From Priapulus caudatus (Eukaryota; Priapulida; Priapulimorpha; Priapulimorphida; Priapulidae): a stretch of 34,642 bases of DNA. How positions within the stretch are numbered: position 1 is the stretch's first letter; the number at the start of each line of letters is the position of its first letter. A program made the position numbers and the translations under genes. The stretch spans positions 85,484 through 120,125 of the forward strand of contig NW_014577361.1 of NCBI RefSeq assembly GCF_000485595.1. The letters are read 5' to 3'. This document shows positions 11,024-20,061 of this stretch, one piece after another. Under the pieces are notes generated by a model. The model did not search any database, was not told the DNA's origin, and worked only from the letters and a program-made list of their open reading frames with translations.

Positions 11024-11560
11024 TGTTGTAGTGCGAAATGATGAGACCTCAGATCTTGTAGATGCTAGCAATGTAGACTTGTTTGCAAGTAGTAGACTTG
11101 TGGCAGAGTAGAGACGTAGCGTAGAATCGTCCGGCAGATGATTGCAGCGTTGTCCGGCAGATGATTGCAGCGTTGTCCGGCAGATGATTGCAGCGTTGTA
11201 CGGCAGATAATTGCAGCGTTGTCCAGCAGATAATTGCAGAGTTATCCGGCAGATGATTGCAGCGTTGTCCAGCAGATGATTGCAGCGTTGTCCAGCAGAT
11301 GATTGCAGCGTTGTCCAGCAGATGATTGCAGCGTTGTCCGGCAGAGATTGCAGAGTCTTGTTAGTCCGGTTCCGAATGAGACAGAGAGCCAGTAGTCGCA
11401 GATTCGTTATTTAACTCTGGCTTTATTAGTAAACTCGAACACATACAAAATGTATACATACATACTACGTACAGCAGCCTAGGTGACCATCTTGTCTCGT
11501 CCTCGTTCTCTCCGTATTTTCATACTCAGTTCTGTTTTTCTCTTTGTAACTATATGTATG
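11024..11560 (-). mobile_element. LTR (solo or remnant), minus orientation
   Basis: On the minus strand this matches the solo LTR at 18704-19183: a shared block with an AATAAA (at 11422-11427 on the complement), then CTGCGACTACTGGC and CTGTCTCATTCGGAACC, ending in CTACAACA. The terminal TGTTGTA starts at 11024. The other end is blurred after about 11550. No internal retrotransposon genes are adjacent. Confidence 0.75.
11129..11352. repeat. 23-bp tandem repeat inside the LTR
   Basis: Ten units of about 23 bp (GTCCGGCAGATGATTGCAGC plus CGTT type) expand a motif present about twice in the LTR copy at 19053-19110. It is an LTR-internal minisatellite. There are no spacers, so it is not a CRISPR array. 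Confidence 0.92.
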
Positions 11561-11850
11561 AGAATTAAACGACAAACGTATGCTAAGACGTTTAAAATCT
11601 AATTAAAAAACTGGTGGTTATAGGGTAAATGTCTTGATCCGTGCTAAATCACGTGTTCTATCCTATTGGAGTGTTAAATTCCATTGCTGTTCAATTAGAA
11701 ACAGGAGAAAACATTCTGTTAAAACAATAATAAACAAACATTCGAACTATAACAACAATCTCTAGAACACAACTCTACCAAATTCAAATATCATCCTTGA
11801 AATGCATTTTACCATGTTATTTTTTTAATACTCTACCCATACGTAGGATT

Positions 11851-13310
11851 CTAGTACTGACTATATCCTGAGGCACCTTTTGGAGGTTGATCAAAGCCTC
11901 TCATAACAGAGGACTGGACTCTACCATGGGTTTCTGAAATATCGTCCTGGGGAGCCTGACCTTCAGACTGAGGGTAGGATGGATCGACGGGAATCCTCTT
12001 ACCTAGAAAAATCGTTTCAGCCCTAGGTTCGAAAGCGCCGGCCTTCTGCATTCGACGTTGTGCATGGATTTTGCTTTTGTACTTCTTCATGATATGTTCA
12101 ATGGCAAACTATTTGGGGGTTTGAACACTCCCCTTATATCCCCTGAAGGCCGTATCACCTTCAATCTCCTCCTTAATGAACCTGCAGATGCGAAACAAGT
12201 GGGGGTACTTTCTGACGCCATACTGGGAAGCTGTTCCTTTTGTCCCGAAGTATTTGTCCTGAGGTCCTGATTTCGGGTTAATCTGCGCAGTCAGTTCCTC
12301 AAAAACTTTAATTTCTACAGGGATGCTTTGACCCAAAGCTGCCCACGGGAAATCGGGATGCGTTTCTTGCATCTCCGTTATTAGAGTGTACGGAGTCAGT
12401 CCATTAAATTGAGCTCGCAGTGCAGTGACACACAAGAGGATCTCTTTTGAGGCCTCAAGGTTCTTAATAATGCCGATGATGTTTGCTTTTCCTGTTGGCA
12501 ATATGAATCGTTGCCAGGTTTGACGGATGCTTGTGGGATCAACGTAGAACACTGGGGGTGCTTGATAGATCTCCATAATCCCCTTCATACGGTTACTTAA
12601 CCAAGTGTCGTTAACCGCACCACTCCTGCAAGTGGACACACAGATCAGTGACTGGGCTGGTCCGTACACTGCCATAACAGAAGACCCCACTCGAATTTTG
12701 ACCTGTTTGTACTCAGGCAAAAAGTGGAAGGTTACCGCATTTATGGTGATATCAGTTACCAGGAAATCCCCTTCTCGTTATTGACTGCCATTTTCTGTTT
12801 CCACCATTTCAGGGGTAAACAACCTAATGATCAAATCTGCATTGATAGCATACGTTAGGATTGCCCTGACTTCAGTGTCCGCAAGGGTAGGCAAGGCGAG
12901 ATCTCCCTCCCCAACAATTAATTCGACACTTGCAATCACAGCAGTTCCAATCATGATGTTAGAAAAGATACCGCCTTGTTCGGCTAATCTTAAGCTGCGT
13001 TTACACTATCGATTTTTGTCAGCAAATCGTAGCGATTTCAAGTGCATTCCAACTTGCCCCGACTTGACCCAAGTGCATTCCAACTAATCGGCCGATCGTG
13101 TTGGAGTCGGAGTCGGAGTCAAGTCGCCGAGTTGGAGAAAAAGAACGTGTTCTATTTTGCACGACTCTGACGATTTGCTTACAAAAATCGATAGTGTAAA
13201 CGCAACATTAGGGTCCGACACTCAGAGACCATAACAATGGTATCCGTATTCACCTCTTCTGAGAAGGGTGGTACACTGGCCTCCCACATTCCTTAATGTT
13301 TCCAGTCTCT
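11851..13310 (-). pseudogene. endogenous viral element: nucleoprotein-like open frame (negative-strand RNA virus)
   Basis: One minus-strand frame runs from about 13310 to TAG at 11851-11853. It is interrupted by TAA at 12778-12780, TAG at 12109-12111 and a MITE at 12993-13207. Removing the MITE and one TTA copy would leave the frame continuous. The longest intact piece is 12112-12720 (about 203 codons, no ATG of its own). The C-terminal ~80 residues are basic, then Gln/Gly/Ser-rich. A compact helical body without a signal peptide and a charged, flexible tail resemble mononegavirus or jingchuvirus nucleoproteins, the RNA-coating proteins. Chuviridae-like is my best guess but is not proven from sequence alone. 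The stops argue for a relic. It could also be an unrecognised host or transposon gene. Confidence 0.5.
12993..13207. mobile_element. MITE with TTA target duplication (PIF/Harbinger-like)
   Basis: Terminal inverted repeats of about 38 bp contain GCGTTTACACTATCGATTTT, with TTA at both borders (12990-12992 and 13208-13210). The interior is short and non-coding, with GGAGTC repeats. A 3-bp TTA duplication is typical of PIF/Harbinger, but superfamily is inferred. It sits inside the viral-like frame. Confidence 0.75.
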
Positions 13311-13454
13311 GAGCCAAACTGCATGCAGCGCCCCCGTCGTGCAATTCAGGATAATTGAGAGTTGTTGTGTATATCCTTAACCAGAGCGAAAGCCAGAGCG
13401 AGAGCGAGAGTTCCATCTGTCGTGGAGTTTGGCTCTGAGCAGAGCATATAAATC
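13311..13454. repeat. dispersed repeat, left part (also at 32299)
   Basis: Shares AACTGCATGCAGCGCCCCC, CCATCTGTCGTGGAGTTTG and CAGAGCATAT with 32299-32430. The copy here is interrupted by the element starting at 13455 and resumes at 17593. Confidence 0.7.
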
Positions 13455-13594
13455 GCAAGTGACAGATAGCCACATCCAAGTGTGGCCTTAAGCCACTGGG
13501 GGCCGAGGGCTTCGTTGGCGCAATAATACACTGTGCAAGTGATGCAGCCTCCTTTTTTTGCTGGAGGCGGTATAGCTTACAACCAAGGCTTACC

Positions 13595-14035
13595 ACACAC
13601 TACTATATTATAGGAGGCCTTAGGCCCCCTTCAGCATACACCACACTACAATACTATATAGATGGCATTAGGCTACCGTCATATACAATACTATATATGT
13701 GGCCTTGGGCCCCGATCATAAACTATTCCATTATTACAATACTATACAGGTGGCTTTAGGCCCCCGCCATACAAATACTATATAATTATGTGGCCTTGGG
13801 CTCCCATCATACACTATTATTACAATTCTATATAGGTGGCCTTAGGCCCCCGCCATACAAATACTATATAATTATGTGGCCTTGGGCTCCCATCATACAC
13901 TATTATTACAATTCTATATAGGTGGCCTTAGGCCCCCGTCATACAAATACTGTAAATGTGGCCTTGAGCCCCCATCATACACTATTATTACAATTCTATA
14001 TAGGTGGCCTTAGGCCCCCGTCATACAAATATAAC
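13595..14035. repeat. ~80-bp internal tandem repeats of the TIR element
   Basis: Alternating GGTGGCCTTAGGCCCCCGTC and GTGGCCTTGGGCCCCCATC modules are separated by CATACAAATACTATATA and ATTACAATTC. The same modules recur at 16925-17305. Confidence 0.88.
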
Positions 14036-14312
14036 GCCGGCAACACTATAAGGTGCTACTAATAATTTACCGAGTGCTGCACTGGCGCTTGTCTTGTTTT
14101 TTTCCTATTTAATGCTATATCTATGCCTATGGGTAATACAATCGGCATATACCATGGTAACTTATTTCAGCATTAATAAAATACGTAAACAAAAAGAAAT
14201 ATTTTTGGTCGCGGAAGGGTTATTGTCGGAGTGAGCTGACGGGGACTGGAGGCCACTAGCGGGGGACGAGGTGGCCTAAAGCCACGCTCTGTGGATATCT
14301 GTCGCCTGCGCT

Positions 14313-16920
14313 GCGTATACCAGCCAGTACACAATCTGGCTACGTTAGAGTGTAATAGCGCATGCGCAATATCTCACCAGAGGAGTTATATTTTGTGATG
14401 AATATGCATTTAAAATGGTTAGGGGGTATCTCAGCATAGATTTCCCTAATAAACCTTTATCAGTAAACCTGTGTTTATAATTTGGGGAGCGCCCTAGCAT
14501 GTAGGGTACAAAACACCTACTTGATGCCCTCGCGTCCTTCCCCTTGCCTCCCCTGTCCTTCGCTCAGCCTCCTTCTTCTACCGACCCCAGTTATCTTTTC
14601 TGCCGCCTTTCCTCAGTCTCCCATCCCCTCTGCCCCGCAGCAAGCTATATTATGAAGTTTTTCTCACACGGCACTGCACGCCTAACACGGTGCGCGCGCA
14701 TGTGCATTATCTCCCGAGAGCAATCGTATTTTACAAAAATTATGCTTTTAAAATGATGAGGAGTTAGATATATTTCTATGATAACATTCAATCAGTAGAC
14801 ATCATTTAAGAAATTGGAGGAAGACCTTGCATGTAAAGTCCGACTGCGTATACCATCCAGTACACAATCTGGCTACGTTAGTATGTAATAGCGCATGCGC
14901 AATATCTTAACAGAGGAGTTATATTTTGTGATGAATGTACATTTAAAATGGTTAGGGGATATCCCAGCATAGATTTCCCTAATAAACTTTTATCGGTAGA
15001 CCTGTGTTTATAATTAGGAGAGCGCCCTAGCATGTAGGGTACAAAACACCTACTTTATGCCCTCGCGTCCTTCACCTTGCCTCCCCTGTCCCTCGCTCAG
15101 CCTTCTTCTTCTTTTCTACCGCCCCAGCTATATTCCCTGCCGCCTTTCCTCAGTCTCCCATTCCCTCTCCCCCGCAGCAAGCTATATTATGAAGTTGCCT
15201 CAGACGGCACTGCACGCCTAACACGGTTTGCGCGCATGCGCAATATCTCCCGAGAGAAATCGTATTTTGCGAAGATTATGCATTTAAAATGAAGAGGAGC
15301 TATCCTAGCATAGATTTATATAATAACATTCCTTTTGTAGAATTATTTAAGCAATAGCAGGAAGACCTTGCATGTAAGGTCCTGCTGCGTATACCATCCA
15401 GTACACAATCTGGCTACGTTCGTGTGTAATAGCGCATGCGCAATATCTCACCAATGGAGTTATATTCTGTGATGAATATGCATTTAAAATGGTTAGGGGT
15501 ATCTCAGCATAGATTTCCCTAATAAACATTTATCAGTAGACATGTGTTTATAATTAGGAGAGCGCCCTAGCATGTAGTGTACAAAACACCTACTTTATGC
15601 CCTCGCGTCCTTCCCCTTGCCTCCCGTGTCCCTCGCCCAGCCTAATTTCCTATTTCACCGCCCCCTGCTATATTCCCTGCCGCTTTTCCTCAGTCTCCCA
15701 TCCCCTCTGCCCTTCAGCAAGCTATATTATAAAGTTTTCCTCCCACGGCACTGCACGCTTAACACGGTGCGCGCGCATGCGCAATATCTCTCGAGAGCAA
15801 TTGTATTTTGCAAAGATTATGCTTTTAAAATGAAGAGGAGTTATCCTAGCACAGATTTCTATAATAACATTCCATCAGTAGACATTATTTAAGAAATAGG
15901 AGGAAGACCTTGCATGTAAGGTCCTCGCTGAGTATACCAGCCAGTACACAATCTGGCTATGTTGGTGTGTTAGCGCATGCGCAATATATCACCAAAGGAG
16001 TTACAATTTGTGATGAATATGCATTTAAAATGGTTAGGGGGTATCTCAGCATATATTTCCCTAATAAACCTTTATCAGTTGACATGTGTTTATAATCAGG
16101 AGAGCGCCCTAGCATGTAGGGTACAAAACACCTAATTTATGCCCTCGAGCCCTTTCCCTTGCCTCCCCTGTTCCTCGCTCAGCCTCCTTCTTCTACCGCC
16201 CCCAGCTATCTTTCCTGCCACATGTCCTTAGTCTCCCATCCCCTCTCCCCCTCAGCAAGCTATGTTATGAAGTTTGCTTCAGACGGAACTGCACGCCTAA
16301 CACGATGCGCGCGCATGCGCAATATCTCTCGAGAGCAATCGTATTTTGCAAAGGTTATGCTTTTAAAATGAAGAGGAGTTATCATAGCATAGATTTTTAT
16401 GATAACATTCCATCAGTTGACATCATTTAGGGGAGCGCCCTAGCATGTAAGGTACAAAACACCTACTTTATGCCCTCGCGTCCTTCCCCTTGCCTCCCCT
16501 TGCATTTCTTCTTCTACCGCCCCCAGCTATCTTCCCTGCAGCCTTTCCTCATTCTCCCATCCCCTCTTCCCCGGAGCAATCTATATTATGAAGTTGCCTC
16601 ACACGGCACTGCATGCACGCCTAACGCGGTGCGCGCGCATGCGCAATATCTCCCGAGAGCAATCGTGTTAGTTATCCTAGCATAGATTTATATGATAACA
16701 TTTCATCAGTTAACATCTTTTAAGAAATCGAAGGAAGACCTTGCATGTAAGGTCCTCGCTGCGTATACCAGCCAGTATACAATCTGCCTACGTTAGTGTG
16801 TTAGCGCGGCGCCATATCTTACCAGAGGAGTTATATTTTGTGATGAATATGTAAATAAAATGGTTAGCGGGTATCTCAGCTCAGTATCGCATTTAAGAAA
16901 TAGGAGGATGGCCTTGCATG
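14313..16920. repeat. ~540-bp satellite array, about five units
   Basis: Units begin at GCGTATACCA (14313, 14846, 15387, 15930, 16761). The first three periods are 533, 541 and 543 bp. The fourth block is a composite carrying an extra half unit from about 16430, and the last unit is truncated. Each unit holds two related halves: GCGCATGCGCAATATCT recurs about 330 bp apart, each time followed by a TTTAAAATG, TAGCATAGATTT, ATCAGT series. Short Pro/Ser-rich open frames are shadows of CT-rich satellite sequence. Confidence 0.9.
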
Positions 16921-16924
16921 CAAG

Positions 16925-17592
16925 GTCCTATTATTACAATTCTTTATTGGTTGCCTTAGGCCTCCGTCATATACAATACTATATATGTGGCCTTGGGCCC
17001 CCATACACTATTCTATTATTGCAATACTATATAGGTGGCCTTAGGCCCCCGTTATACAAATACTATATATTATGTAGCCTTGGGCCCCCATCATACACTA
17101 TTATTACAATTCTATATAGGTGGCCTTAGGACCCCGTCATACAAATACTATATATGTAGCCTTGGGCCCCCCTCATACACTATTATTACAATTCTATATA
17201 GGTGGCCTTAGGACCCCGTCATACAATTACTATATATGTGGCCTTGAGCCCCCATCATACACTATTATTACAATTCTATATAGGTGGCATTAGGCCCCCG
17301 TCATACAAATATAACGCCGACAACACTATAACGTGCTACTAATAACTTACCGAGGGCTGCACTGGCGCTTGTCTTGTTTTTTTCATATTTAATGCTATAT
17401 CTATACCTATCGGTAATACAATCGGCATATACCATGGTAACTTGTTTTAGCATTACTAAAATACGTAAACAAAAATAACTATTTTCGGTTGCGGAAGGGT
17501 TATTGTCAAAGTGAGCTGACGGGGGCTGGAATCCACCAGCGGGGGACGAGGTGGCCTAAAGCCACACTTGGATGTGGATATTTGTCGCCTGC
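16925..17592. repeat. second, 5'-truncated copy of the TIR element body
   Basis: Repeats the body of 13600-14309, including the stretch with AACGCCGACAACACTATAA and CATATACCATGGTAACTTG and the right inverted end. It closes the composite element. Confidence 0.85.
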
Positions 17593-17736
17593 ATGTAAAT
17601 CACGCATATAAGTCCGCAGAAAATACAGTACATGTAGACCCAAGGGTCAAACATGACACATGACTAACTGTATAATTAATCTATTAAAAATACATATTTA
17701 CAAAATATAGAATATTGAAAACATCTAGAACAAAAA

Positions 17737-17939
17737 CTAATACAGTAGATGTAAAACTAATTCAGCATCTACATGTCTTCTGTTGATCTCAGCAGTTACA
17801 ACCTCTTCTGAGAAAGGTGGTACCAGTTGATTTATATGCTCTGGTGGTACACTGGCCTCCCCCATTTCTTAATGTTTCCAGCCACTGACCTAGGTCTAGC
17901 AAATCCGTTCATAACTGTTGCTGCATATTTTCTAAACAT
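17737..17939 (-). pseudogene. N-terminal fragment of the same viral nucleoprotein-like gene
   Basis: It starts at ATG 17937-17939 on the complement and stays open to TAA near 17840. A one-base shift there leads into another frame that ends at TAG 17737-17739. The stretch 17812-17886 is a second copy of 13241-13312: the shared PPFSEEV codons and the adjoining bases match. This copy has 27 extra bases between two GGTGGTAC repeats that are missing at 13260. It supplies the start that the larger fragment lacks. The family assignment has the same uncertainty as that fragment. Confidence 0.5.
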
Positions 17940-18050
17940 ATTGATCTTAGGGCTTTTGACAACACTGTTTGGCACTTGATGACCTGAGTGGATTAAAACC
18001 AATAATTGAGTTTTAAAGGATTTATCCTTGAGCTAGGAAACTAAAGTTTC

Positions 18051-18226
18051 AATAACGAATCTGCAACTACTGGCTCTCTGTCTCATTGGAACCTGACTAA
18101 CAAGACTCTGCAATCTCTGCCAGACAATTCACGCTACATCTATACTCTACCTTGCTATTTGCTACATCTCTACGTTGCTACAACACGAGACGATTCCGGC
18201 GGTCTCACCGTTTTCACGATACAACA
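18051..18226 (+). mobile_element. partial LTR (3' part), plus orientation
   Basis: Matches the 3' part of the solo LTR at 18704-19183 (AATAACGAATCTG, CTACTGGC, CTGTCTCATT, GACGATTCCGG, ending GATACAACA). It begins abruptly where the LTR polyadenylation region would lie and abuts the viral-like fragment. It is inverted relative to the LTR at 11024. Confidence 0.72.
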
Positions 18227-18295
18227 ATTATTGTAAGCTAACTGGCGTGCGGCTAATTAAGCTGGCCAGGTATAAGTGCGCTCCTTCGATATTAT

Positions 18296-18388
18296 CAGGA
18301 GTGAATAATAGAGATCAATATCTAAATTATTATCTATATCTAGATTTTATCTATATCTATATCTAGATATCTCTATTATTCACTCCTG
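18296..18388. mobile_element. 93-bp CAGGAGT hairpin element
   Basis: Inverted ends CAGGAGTGAATAATAGAGAT around an AT-rich centre with several TATCTA/TAGATA repeats. Perfect 7-bp target duplication ATATTAT at 18289-18295 and 18389-18395. Confidence 0.85.
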
Positions 18389-18529
18389 ATATTATTGTAA
18401 TAACATAAGGCTCCGTGGCTCGTAGCCCCACGCAGTTGAGGGACATGTGTTATCGCTAGAATAAGCAGCTGGACAACCGGTCGGATCTGTCGGATGTTCG
18501 ACCTGCCCCTAATACTGTATATATATAAG

Positions 18530-18677
18530 ACGCTGCTGTCGTCGCGCGTCGACGAGGATGGTCTTGTGTTTCCGGCGATCACCGTCTGCAGCAATAACTT
18601 GTTCAGTCGGCGGAAGTTGCTCGCGAACGAGCGATATGGGGACGTGATACGCGCGCTGAAGAGCACGACGAAAGGCA
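18530..18677 (+). CDS. exon of a DEG/ENaC (pickpocket-like) sodium channel
   Basis: The frame reads TLLSSRVDEDGLVFPAITVC followed by SNNLFSRRKLLANERYGDVI, ending at donor GCA|GTGAGT. FPAITVC followed by N and basic residues is the hallmark just after the first membrane helix of DEG/ENaC channels (trimeric Na+ channels; pickpocket proteins in insects). The acceptor, ATATATAAG at 18521-18529, has a poor pyrimidine tract, so the 5' border is less certain. No other exon of the gene was found, so neighbours may be outside the window or this may be a remnant. A solo LTR begins 26 nt after the donor. Confidence 0.8.
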
Positions 18678-18698
18678 GTGAGTATCTAGAGAGCTTTA

Positions 18699-18703
<5 letters not shown>

Positions 18704-18795
<92 letters not shown>

Positions 18796-19183
18796 TGGGA
18801 CGTGATAGCGAAAGTGAGACGGATAGTTACAAATAGATAGAAAGGAATCGAATATGAAGATACGAAGAGAACGAGGACGAGACGAGATGGTCACTTAGGC
18901 TGTTGTATGTAGTATGTGTGTATATATTTTGTATGTGTTCGAGTTTACTAATAAAGCCGGAGTTAAATAACGAATCTGCGACTACTGGCTGTACACTCTG
19001 CCTCGATCTCTGTCTCATTCGGAACCTGACAAACAAGACTCTCTAATCTCTGCAACTCTGCAATCATCTGCCGGACAACGCTGCAATATCTGCTGGTCGT
19101 TCTCTACGCTACGTCTCTATTCTGCTACCTTGCTACAATCTACAAGACGATTCCGGAAGTTTCAACCATTTAACGATACAACA
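18704..19183 (+). mobile_element. 480-bp solo LTR
   Basis: It begins with TG at the start of a (TG)n tract, ends CAACA, and has a CATG duplication at 18700-18703 and 19184-19187. It contains AATAAA at 18950-18955 and aligns with the LTRs at 11024 (inverted) and 18051. It lies in the same orientation as the preceding channel exon. Gypsy or BEL/Pao cannot be told apart without an internal region. Confidence 0.78.
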
Positions 19184-19187
19184 CATG

Positions 19188-19719
19188 TCGTACGCTTCAC
19201 TCCACGTATTTATCATCAGTCTCGACACGGCGAAAGTGCAAGAATCAGTCCTCCACGGGCATGCTAAAGAATCAAATGCTGAATGATACAATTGATTTAT
19301 AGCGATGTTAATTTACGTTGTTTCTCCACGCTGTTGCGATTGGATATCGGGGATTGTTTTAACCACTTGCATTTTATAGATCAAATATGTGATTTATATC
19401 TAAGAATGACGTGAGAGTGTCGCAGCATAGAAAGTTGCAGGGTAACAAAAATGTCTAATAGGTATATGATAACTAGTTTGTTAGCAAATGTAGATTATCT
19501 TTAATAAAGATGTCATTATAATAACACCATTTGTATGTAAATATTCTGAACTACACAAACAAATAGCGCACAGCTTGATATGAGTGTATGCTGATCAGTG
19601 TCGATCTGTCACTGCTTCACTATACCGAACATTTTATATATTTTTATATAGTTTTATAGGTAGATTCAAATAACAAAGTGCTATATATATATATATATAT
19701 ATATTATTTGTATATGTAT
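19188..19719. other. unassigned AT-rich stretch
   Basis: No further channel exon, RNA or transposon is recognisable. A short (TA)n lies at about 19683-19704. Confidence 0.35.
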
Positions 19720-20013
19720 TACGTATATAAATTAGTGGTACATCATACGCACAGTTGTATATTGTTTGCATAAATATCTGATTATATAAATTGAGTTTGT
19801 TTTATATTCATACACTTCTCACGTATATATGTGTTTGAAGATGTAAGCTCACTAGTTGTATGTATAGGGAAGTGAATATGATAATACATTTATAAGCAAT
19901 AATATAGGCCTATATATATATATATATATAGTAGCACACAACACCTTCCACGGGATCAAACCTTACCCTCATTAGGGACACACTACCAATCCATATACCC
20001 TAGTTTTTATACA

Positions 20014-20060
<47 letters not shown>
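19720..20060. repeat. left arm of a large inverted repeat, ending in (AC)n
   Basis: This arm is the approximate reverse complement of about 21800-22131. Shared landmarks are AGTAGCACACAACAC, CTCATTAGGGACACA and CTAGTTTTTATACAGA, and the (AC)n at 20012-20060 faces a (GT)n at 21800-21850. Confidence 0.8.

Positions 20061-20061
<1 letters not shown>

Larger units (their letters stand above)
13455..17592. mobile_element. 4.1-kb TIR element carrying satellite DNA (Mutator-like?)
   Basis: The ends are 42-bp imperfect inverted repeats (13455-13496 and 17551-17592) around CCACATCCAAGTGTGGC. They are flanked by ATATAAATC (13446-13454) and ATGTAAATC (17593-17601), a 9-bp duplication with one mismatch. 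A related right end also occurs at 14271-14309, so a copy of about 855 bp (13455-14309) is followed by satellite units and a second partial copy (about 16925-17592). No transposase is seen, so it is non-autonomous. Long TIRs and a 9-bp duplication suggest the Mutator superfamily. Confidence 0.65.

Noticed and set aside
11129-11352. Possible CRISPR-like array
   Set aside because: Units of 23 bp abut with no spacers and sit inside an LTR in a eukaryotic genome.
12827-13087. 86-codon plus-strand open frame
   Set aside because: It is antisense to the viral-like frame and runs into the MITE.
14544-16685. Repeated MPPLSLAQP-type small proteins
   Set aside because: They recur once per satellite unit in CT-rich sequence and lack conserved starts or signals.
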